Source: Macrolepiota albuminosa
Taxonomy: Eukaryota; Basidiomycota; Agaricomycetes; Agaricales; Agaricaceae
Direction of reading: 5' to 3'
DNA: 64,000 bases
NCBI GenBank assembly: GCA_027475525.1
Contig: JAMWFC010000052.1
Coordinates: forward strand, 496,001 to 560,000
This document shows, piece after piece, positions 57,410 to 64,000 of this stretch; the first letter of the stretch is position 1, and every line of letters starts with the position of its first letter. Under the pieces are notes generated by a model, which did no database searches, was not told the DNA's origin, and saw nothing but the letters and a program-made list of their open reading frames with translations. A program made the translations under genes and the position numbers.

Positions 57410-57867
57410 AAATGGTGGATGCAGAGACAGATTGATATGACAGATGCAGAGACAGATTGAACTGATAGGTGCAGCTTGCTGCCATCAGCAGATGATCGGA
57501 ACAGATTTGTGACAGTCACATGCAACGGAATTGTTGAAAATCACTTTTGTTTACAAGATACAAAAATCTGATATATAGCAGTATCCGCTCCTACAAGCTA
57601 CAGTGCAATAGCATCTATCTCTGTATCACACAATATCATGTCCCAAGCTACTGTACTAGAAAATTTGCAAGAAGTTGTTGACTACATCAAGTTATGCCTC
57701 ATTGCAGCACTTTCTGTATTTGGCAATTTTGCGCCAAGTTTTGAAGTGGAAGAGGCATGGATTATCTAGCATTTAGACAAGGAGTTGGTAAAATAACTTC
57801 AAAACGTGTAAATATATTATGATTTGAATGTGGGCCATGGAACTTTGTATTGTCATATCTGAGGGCT

Positions 57868-58021
57868 GCATCACTGAATAATGTGGTCTGCAATGTCCCA
57901 AACATTATCAAAAGCATGAGCCAATTTTTCCCTCTCCAAAATCAGCATCACTGAATAATGTGGTCTGCAATGTCCCAAACATTATCAAAAGCATGAGCCA
58001 ATTTTTCCCTCTCCAAAATCA
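57868..58021. repeat. 77-bp perfect tandem duplication #13
   Basis: 57868-57944 equals 57945-58021. Confidence 0.95.
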
Positions 58022-58844
58022 GCAAACTTTGCCCACAGAGATCCTGGAGTTTGTTGGTGCCCATCAAGGTCTTATCAGGAATCTGTATGGCTGTAATTGG
58101 TAAAACCACATTGGCCAAGAGGATGTTCAGGTCTTAAGCAATGAAATGCTAGAGCATTGCCTTCTCATACATCAGCAAAGCTTCCTCTCTATTGAAAGCT
58201 TCTTAACATGCAACCGCTGGCCACCCATAATATTGCCATCCAATGGATTGGTATCCGTCCCAGCACCAGACAATTTGCTTTGTGTGTTTGCAGGTAGCAG
58301 ATCTGCCAGGGGCCACCAGCAGACGCTTCTAGCTCTAGACAAGTGGCGGTCGCTGGATAAGACGGAACATATGCTAATGGCCAACAATGTGATCTGCCTA
58401 TTTGCTGGCAGCAAGTCCGTTGCTGCTTTCATTGTCAGTTCTATTGCCAGGTCCATGTATCCTGCTCAGATAGGCCAATTGACAGGCATTGAGTTCCATA
58501 CCAATAGTATTGATGATAAGCAGCCTGATCCTTAAGACTGCCTCTCTATGGCCCATCTTACTACTTTCCCTGATGTCAACTCTCTCCAATGGCCATCCTT
58601 GACACATATCAAACCCTCGAACACACAACATCCATTCCACCACCTCTATAGTCAGAGTAAACCTGAACTGATATATGGCTCTACAATGGAAAACTCTCGC
58701 ATTGTGGTTCAACCAGCATCCCAACTTTCTTCTGCCCTAGTAGCTCATATCTGCCAGACATTTATAGAGCTGGGGAAAACTAACGACGACCAGATAAATA
58801 TCCCTAATCCATCCATTAGTGACCCTGAATTAGAGAGTATCTCT

Positions 58845-59108
58845 CCTTTGTTTATTGTGGCAGATGACGAGATGGAAGACAAATCTTTGCTGCCTTTGTT
58901 CATTTCTGCAAAAGAGGAGACAGAAGACAAATTTTTGCCACCTTTGTTCATTCTTGCAGAAGAGGAGATGGAAGAGGATTCTTTGCCTCCTTTGTTCATT
59001 CCTGTGGAAGAGGAGACCAAAGACAATGATTTGCCCCCTTTGTTCATTCCTGCAGAAGAGGAGATGGACGATGATTCTTTGCCACCTCTATTCATTGTTG
59101 GTGAAGGA
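58845..59108 (+). repeat. 48-bp (16-residue) coding repeat, 5.5 copies
   Basis: Units begin with CCTTTGTTCATT and encode PLFI followed by an acidic dozen. Copies diverge by about 15-30% and stay in phase, so they are real protein repeats. Confidence 0.85.
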
Positions 59109-59756
59109 GCAAAAGGACTAACAGCAATGGAGACTGTGGCAGCCAGTGACGGCAGACAAATGGAAGTCCGGAGTGGCAGATGTATGGTGATCAAGGACAA
59201 AGAAAACCTTCTGCTACTATTTTTTGTGATGGCAAAAGAGACGAATAGAGGCATGGCAGCTGATGACAAAAAAAATCTTCCACCGCTTTTTGATGTAATG
59301 GCTCTTCAATCCCAGTTTTCCCCCTTCCAACAATCTACTTCTCCAATCCTACCTACTGGTAACAATGTCTGGGAGTAGAAGGAATATGAGACACATATAA
59401 CTCGACGTGAAGATCAGAGAAGAATTAACAAATTGTATCAACAACATAAGTATAATTTGGCACTGGTAATTATAGTTAATTTATTTCAACAGAACAAGAA
59501 TTTTGTGCTAGAGCAAAACATGGTTGATGTAGGCCAATTGGCCCTTTCAATCAAGCTAGTCATACTGATGATGTGGCTGTTGATATGTCAGAGTCACCCT
59601 CATTATCTTCATTATCATGCCTGATAGCAAACTATGAAGACATCACACTTACTAGACCTCAGAGGCTATATACACCAGATGACTTTGCATTTTTGACAGC
59701 AGACTACCTGCTTGATGAGGATTTGTTCTATTCAGATGCATTATATAAATCTAATA

Positions 59757-59910
59757 AAGAGGAGGAATACACATCGGACAAGTAATTTAATCCTTAGTTA
59801 CTATAATTCTTGGCTTTTCCATTGGTTATTTTTAAGAGGAGGAATACACATCGGACAAGTAATTTAATCCTTAGTTACTATAATTCTTGGCTTTTCCATT
59901 GGTTATTTTT
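59757..59910. repeat. 77-bp perfect tandem duplication #14
   Basis: 59757-59833 equals 59834-59910. It covers the end of cargo gene 3 and duplicates its stop region. Confidence 0.95.
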
Positions 59911-60477
59911 CATCAAGATTAACCATCCTATTGTGCCACTGACAAATCCATTATAAATCTGTTTGATCCATTACCTCCAGTTGTGTACTAGAAGAAACAT
60001 AAACTGATAATATTCTGCTAGACTACAGGACATTCTGTGGATTATACATAAATATTGCTCTAGTATTGTATACTAGGCTACAGCACTGTACTACAGACAT
60101 TTCAATTAGTTTGGACAAGACTCAGGTCCACTAAGATTAACCATCTCATTGTTTTATTCTATTATGCCACTCTCATGAATGCAAAAAACCACACACTATT
60201 CAACGATTACACAAGGAGGACTCAAATCCTCGAATTGTGCACTAGAAGAAATATAGATTGACAATATTTTGCTAGACCACAGGACGTTGTAAATAAAATT
60301 ACAACCTTACTTTGTTTATCATACTGTGTAGTAAATAACAATTAGTAAAACAAAGTTGAGTCATGTTTAATATGCACTAGCAGGATTCAAACCTACCTCT
60401 TGTGCACAATGTGAAATATCAATGTATTAATATTCCATTAGACCACAAGTCCTTACCAAAAATCAGTACAGTGTACA
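59911..60477. other. KDZ right subterminal region
   Basis: No gene. It is AT-rich with inverted GTGGTCTAATGGAATATT-like units and GGATTTGAGTCC-like blocks on the minus strand, counterparts of the left tRNA-like units at 47.6-48.8 kb. Confidence 0.5.
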
Positions 60478-61367
60478 ATGCCAGCAGGTCACAATGGATG
60501 CTGACAAACTCCGACAAATGCCAGCTGATGGCTGCTGATGCCAACGCCCCTTTCAAGCTACAAAAACTCTTTTGGGAGGTATGCCACCCCCCTTCCACCT
60601 CAAAAAATCTATATGGGGACCTGCAGAAACGTAGGTGGGCATCCATTCATTGTGTTATCTGACCTTTAAATCTATCTGTTAGTAACAGACCTGGGGTGCA
60701 ACAGTTAAATGTGTGTTCTGTTGCTGGAGGCTTCCCCAAGGCTGGGGGTTCGATTCCTCCCCACAAGCATACAGAGATCAGAGTCACCTTTTTTTTTTTG
60801 ATCCAACCAGCCCTCATAGACCTGCATAGGCCTCTGCAAATATCTACTGGTGCCCTGCACAGGCCTGCATAAGTTTAAGTCTATCAATGTACGTTTGCAT
60901 AGGTATCTGCTGGTGGCTTGCATAGGCCTGCAGGGCCCTTTTGTGGACGTACGCTGGCATCAGGGGTGGAAAAAGGAGAAAAGGAGAGGCACACAGCCTT
61001 GAGTTATTGTGGAGAGGAAGGGAGAGGGAAGGAAAGTGGGAAACCTTGAGGAGGATTTATTCATGCCATGACGTCCACTAATAGAGGAGGTTTTCACTCT
61101 TGGGCTGATGTCCGCTGGTGGCCGCTGATGCACATTGATGTCCACTAGTGTCTGCTGGCATCCACCAAGCCTGCATGCACATGTGTGCCCACCTTTTATT
61201 GATCCACTGGACCGTGTCATACAGCACATTGTGACACATCTGCAGCTCTATAGCACTGTGGGCACTGCTCTGCTCCAGTGTAGCAGACTCTGCTGGACAC
61301 ATATGGTACAGCACAAAGCAAGCTCCTGTACAACATATGACATGTACCGTTGTGATGCCCTACTCTG
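60478..61367 (-). repeat. KDZ element right terminal inverted repeat
   Basis: The inverse of 46192-47075. The outer end reads CCCTACTCTG at 61367. Confidence 0.85.
60690..60767 (+). repeat. tRNA-like sequence in right TIR
   Basis: Partner of 46792-46869: CCTGGGGTGCAACAG ... GGGTTCGATTCC ... CCACAAG. The B-box is better preserved here and the acceptor stem worse. Confidence 0.45.
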
Positions 61368-62193
61368 TTATGGTGGTGTATTCACTCAACTAAGGAGTCC
61401 CAGTGCCATCGCCAAAGATGGAAAAAAAGTACTAGCTGAAGCTCACTCCACTGGAAAGCTTCGATGGGTACAAATTCCCTGTGTCCAAGGAAGCAGTAAA
61501 CCTATTCTCTTGCCTGACGTTAGAGAAGTACTAGAAGACTGGAATGCCAGGTGGCTTGTATCACATAAACGCATGCAAAACATGTTTGATCTCACCAGAA
61601 TGTGAAAAAAAGCCGTTTTTGAACATATCAAGCAGTCTCAGCCTACTCTATCAGATTTTGACAAGGAGCCTGAAACACTTCAGGTTAATGAGTTACATCA
61701 CGCTCCAACTAGTCACCACAATTGGCTTGACTGGTCTGACTCTGACCATGAACTCTCTCCAGAAATCACTAATATGTGAACTGCTGGACATCTGGATAAA
61801 ACAGACATATATGACCCATATGTGTAGTACTCTACGTGCATACATAGCATACTATGTGGGCAGTCATATACTAGGGTTTTATGTTGAAATATATTTGACC
61901 ATGGGGCCCTAAGTTCCTGCCTGGCTAGGAAGTAGGATGTTAGACCTGCCAACCTCTATACATTATTACAATGAACTCCTCACCACTAACTGGAGGTGTG
62001 TGGGTGTGTTGACAGAGCCACTGGGCCAAGGACTAAGAGCCTGACACAGCTGAAGAAGCGTTTTAACATACCAAACCACTGTAAGAGTCACCTTATAGCA
62101 AAGATTATGGCTAAGTCCTAACTATACTCAAGCAATGCCCCACTATCAGCCTCTCAATGCAGAAATGCAAGAAGAAGTATGATACACTAGGTC
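61368..62193. other. Unassigned remnant right of the KDZ element
   Basis: A plus-strand open stretch to 61605 (KKVLAEAHSTGKLRWVQIPC, LPDVREVLEDWNARWL) looks coding but is not recognised. It should join the remnant at 44725-46191 once the KDZ element is removed. The rest shows stops in all frames. Confidence 0.35.
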
Positions 62194-62987
62194 TGTAAGA
62201 GTCATAGGTACTCTCTGTCTATTCACACTATCCCAATGAAATAACGGTGGATTCTCATAGAGATATAATCACGGATCAATATGGCCTACCTGCCTTTTGA
62301 ACTAAAAAAGTTCCTGATAGCAGGGGCCTACTGTGATAATGATATCCAAATAATACACTAGTTCATACCATATCCTATGCAGCAAGTAACTACATTTAGT
62401 GCTGGAATGCAGACATACTAACTACATGTTATATGCTCAGATAAAAATCAACCTGAGTATTCTAAATGTAAGTGACTATTGATCTTAAAAAGACAATGTA
62501 CAGTTAAAACTTACACATCCTATACAAGCCTGATATCCCTAGTCAGTATATGTGCTATAGAGCGCATAAACACTAGCTGGCAAACTGGTTTTCAAAAGGA
62601 GGCACAATGACATTTGTTATTGCTATATATAGAACAAGGTGTGCCATTACTATTAATTCACAAATGGCCTTGTTCCCCTGCCTTAGATGGCAATAAAACA
62701 ATGATATAAGTGAGAACAAGTAAGTAACTGTGTGGGCAAAACAATAAGTTATTGTTCTGCACTATAAGGAAAACAATAGCATTATAGTTGTATGCCGCAC
62801 TAATTAACTGAAAACCGCACAGGCTATTGTCTATTGAAAAACAATAGAAGTGGAAAAACCAAGGAGATTCAAAGGATCTGATGAGCCTATAAAAAGGCAA
62901 AACTTGGATTGGCTTGAATGCCAAGTTATCCAAATTCTTCTACCTCACTCATTGCAAACATACACTTGAGCTCTGCTCCTCCCCCCA
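62194..62987 (+). repeat. LTR-like repeat, right copy
   Basis: Homologous to 44091-44724 in direct orientation, with the same CCTATAAAAAGGC TATA box near 62887. It abuts the gag copy at 62988. Confidence 0.7.
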
Positions 62988-63962
62988 GCTTTTTGCTAAG
63001 CAGATTGAATGCCTCTCAAAGATTCTTAGAGGCCTCAATGAAGCGCATAGGAGTGAGGCATGTATGCATATTGTCATTGCCTCAGGCCAGAATCATTTTG
63101 GCAACATTAAGAAGGAGAACTTTATCTGTGGATTTGTCATCCAAATTGAACGAGTGCACTACCTTTGTGTGAATGGTCTGGGGAGAATTGTTTACTAAAT
63201 CTATATGATGATTAATAAAGAAATGAAGAGGTGGAGGGAAGCGATTTCAAATGTTAAGTAGGTAGATGGTGGGAATGACTACCTCACAAGATTTTCCCAA
63301 AGAATGCTTAACTGGGTTGGCCATCTCCATACTACCCAACAGATTCGCTCAAATCGTGCCATCAGTCTCCTTATCCTTCTCCTTAGAGGCCTGTTGTTTG
63401 ACCTCAGCTTGTTTCTTGCTCTGAATTTGAGTAGCCAAGATATTCTGGAGAAGTAATGGTAGTAAAGGAGACAAAAGGACACAGAGAGCTTCACTATCAA
63501 TAAGATCTTGGATCTCTTCTTTAGTGTAGAGAGGTAAATGGGCTTGAGAGGAGGACTGATATCTAAGTCTCAGGGCCAAGAAACTGGAGTATTTTTGACA
63601 TTGATGGTCTGAAGAACACTAGCATCATTGAACTTCTCTGCGGCAGCATTCTAGCAGACTCTGACAGCCAGCAACAGTTTGAAGCAACTGATCCCATCAG
63701 GCTGAAGAACCTTCTCATTAAAATCAAAATCTTCTGATATGGGGCCTGGTATTCCTGCATTAGGCAACAATGTGGTCTTGAGAGGAAGATCAATGACTGC
63801 ATTACTTGCAGTATTAGAAAATGCGGCTTGAGAAGGGGAGTTGCAATCATTTGAGCCTGGGGTAGAAGAAGGGGGATTGAACCCAAGGATGGATAGCATT
63901 AGAATGAGACATAAAGTAACAATATTATTATAAGCTGAGACAATGACAAGTAGTAAAAGCAA
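62988..63962 (-). pseudogene. DIRS/Ngaro-like gag, 5' part
   Basis: The minus strand begins about 63962 (MLLLLVIVSAYNN, perhaps a frame end rather than a true start) and continues GFNPPSSTPGSNDCNSP, LPNAGIPGPISEDFDF, KKQAEVKQQASKEKDKETDG and FNLDDKSTDKVLLL. It is cut at 62988 by the repeat. 62988-63759 duplicates 43323-44091, and 63760-63962 is the extra 5' gag missing from the left copy. Confidence 0.6.
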
Positions 63963-64000
63963 AAATGAAAGAAGTTGAAATAAAACAGTGCAGGTTTCAC
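63952..64000 (-). repeat. Start of repeat A1 of the DIRS/Ngaro-like element
   Basis: Matches 38064-38113 (GTAAAAGCAAAAATGAAAGA onward) with a few transitions up to the last base of the window. By comparison with A2 it should continue about 105 bp further. Confidence 0.55.

Larger units (their letters stand above)
57640..59785 (+). pseudogene. KDZ cargo gene 3: acidic repeat protein, hypothetical
   Basis: The start at 57640 reads MSQATVLENLQEVVDYIK, with probable introns near 57790-57865, in 57.87-58.04 kb and about 59462-59490. It continues EILEFVGAHQGLIRNLYG, NEMLEHCLLIHQQSFLS and a Ser/Pro region. A five-fold 16-residue repeat of the type PLFIPAEEEMDDDSLP follows, then EYETHITRREDQRRINKLYQ and a terminal LTADYLLDEDLFYSDAL ending at 59785. 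Stops at 58533 (TAA) and 59376 (TAG) break it. Its position downstream of the transposase resembles that of accessory genes in large DNA transposons; the function is unknown. Confidence 0.45.
46192..61367 (+). mobile_element. KDZ-type DNA transposon (15.2 kb) with about 0.9-kb terminal inverted repeats
   Basis: The left end, starting CAGAGTAGGGCATCACAACG at 46192, is the inverse of the right end at 61367. The inverted repeats continue with moderate divergence for about 0.9 kb (to about 47075 and 60478). Between them lie a plus-strand KDZ transposase with CxC2-like cysteine domain, two further plus-strand genes and one minus-strand gene, all damaged. Fish Zisupton elements have long subterminal repeat regions and 8-bp target duplications; here I see no target duplication (TGAACAAG left, TTATGGTG right). 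Six 77-bp artefactual duplications are embedded. Confidence 0.85.
44091..62987. mobile_element. Composite insertion bounded by a 0.6-0.8 kb repeat
   Basis: Repeat copies at 44091-44724 and 62194-62987, in direct orientation, bracket 2.3 kb of unassigned DNA that is itself split by the 15.2-kb KDZ element. The repeats behave like LTRs: a TGTAAGAGTC start, CCCCCCA end and an internal TATA box. I found no polymerase or integrase between them, so a non-autonomous LTR element is possible but unproven. Confidence 0.45.
37070..64000 (-). mobile_element. DIRS/Ngaro-like tyrosine-recombinase retrotransposon, decayed, with large insertions
   Basis: On the minus strand I can read a gag-like region with CCCH/CCHC-type cysteines, an RT and RNase H of DIRS type, then a tyrosine recombinase, followed by repeats B1, A2 and B2. 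The partner of A2 starts at about 63952 and runs off the right edge. This order (A1, ORFs, B1-A2-B2) is that of Ngaro/PAT-type elements. Two insertions are identified: the solo LTR at 37117-37877 and the composite 44091-62987. All frames are broken and CpG is scarce, so it is an old layer. The family call is from motifs, not from a search. Confidence 0.65.

Noticed and set aside
46184..61375. 8-bp target duplication for the KDZ element
   Set aside because: The flanks TGAACAAG and TTATGGTG do not match in any tested register.

Overview
The window looks like nuclear DNA of a TE-rich basidiomycete, most likely an Agaricomycete. It carries KDZ-type transposase sequence with CxC cysteine clusters, Ty1/copia and chromodomain Ty3/gypsy retrotransposons, a DIRS/Ngaro-like element, and short (about 40-55 bp) GT-AG introns in element-borne genes. 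I found no ordinary host gene, no true tRNA or rRNA gene and no CRISPR. Essentially everything that can be identified is mobile-element DNA, stacked by repeated insertion. Left block: copia-1 (1-4497, minus strand, running off the left edge) is young and CpG-containing. After an unassigned spacer comes copia-2 (plus strand, gag from about 6338), an old copy of a related family. copia-2 is split by gypsy A (7569-30796, minus, 178-bp LTRs, TSD TAGAG), which is itself split by gypsy B (14296-25935, minus, 956-bp LTRs, 4-5 bp TSD GCGT(T)). copia-2 resumes at 30802. copia-3 (31749-36805, minus, TSD GCCTC) follows. Right block: a solo LTR (37117-37877, TSD TAGGA) lies in the 3' repeats of a decayed DIRS/Ngaro-like retrotransposon (about 37.07 kb to beyond 64.0 kb, minus). 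Its gag is interrupted by an 18.9-kb composite (44091-62987) bounded by two copies of a 0.6-0.8 kb repeat. Inside the composite sits a 15.2-kb DNA transposon (46192-61367) with about 0.9-kb terminal inverted repeats, a decayed KDZ transposase and three further genes. How the parts work: gypsy A encodes one long Gag-PR-RT-RNaseH-IN-chromodomain frame plus a second, unrecognised 982-codon frame on the same strand. gypsy B encodes Gag-PR and RT-RNaseH-IN in offset frames. Opposite to them, between pol and the 3' LTR, gypsy B carries an intron-containing gene for a cysteine-cluster protein. gypsy B is also saturated, in LTR, coding and intron DNA alike, with the degenerate hexamer CGSYAA/TTRSCG. 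Two cross-cutting signals matter for any reader. First, fourteen tandem duplications all have a period of exactly 77 bp and lie in unrelated sequence; these look like unmerged k-mer overlaps from assembly, and they create false frameshifts. Second, all seven internal stops of gypsy A are TGA, and 9 of 10 differences between LTR partners of the two gypsies are CpG transitions, which points to CGA-to-TGA decay through CpG methylation.
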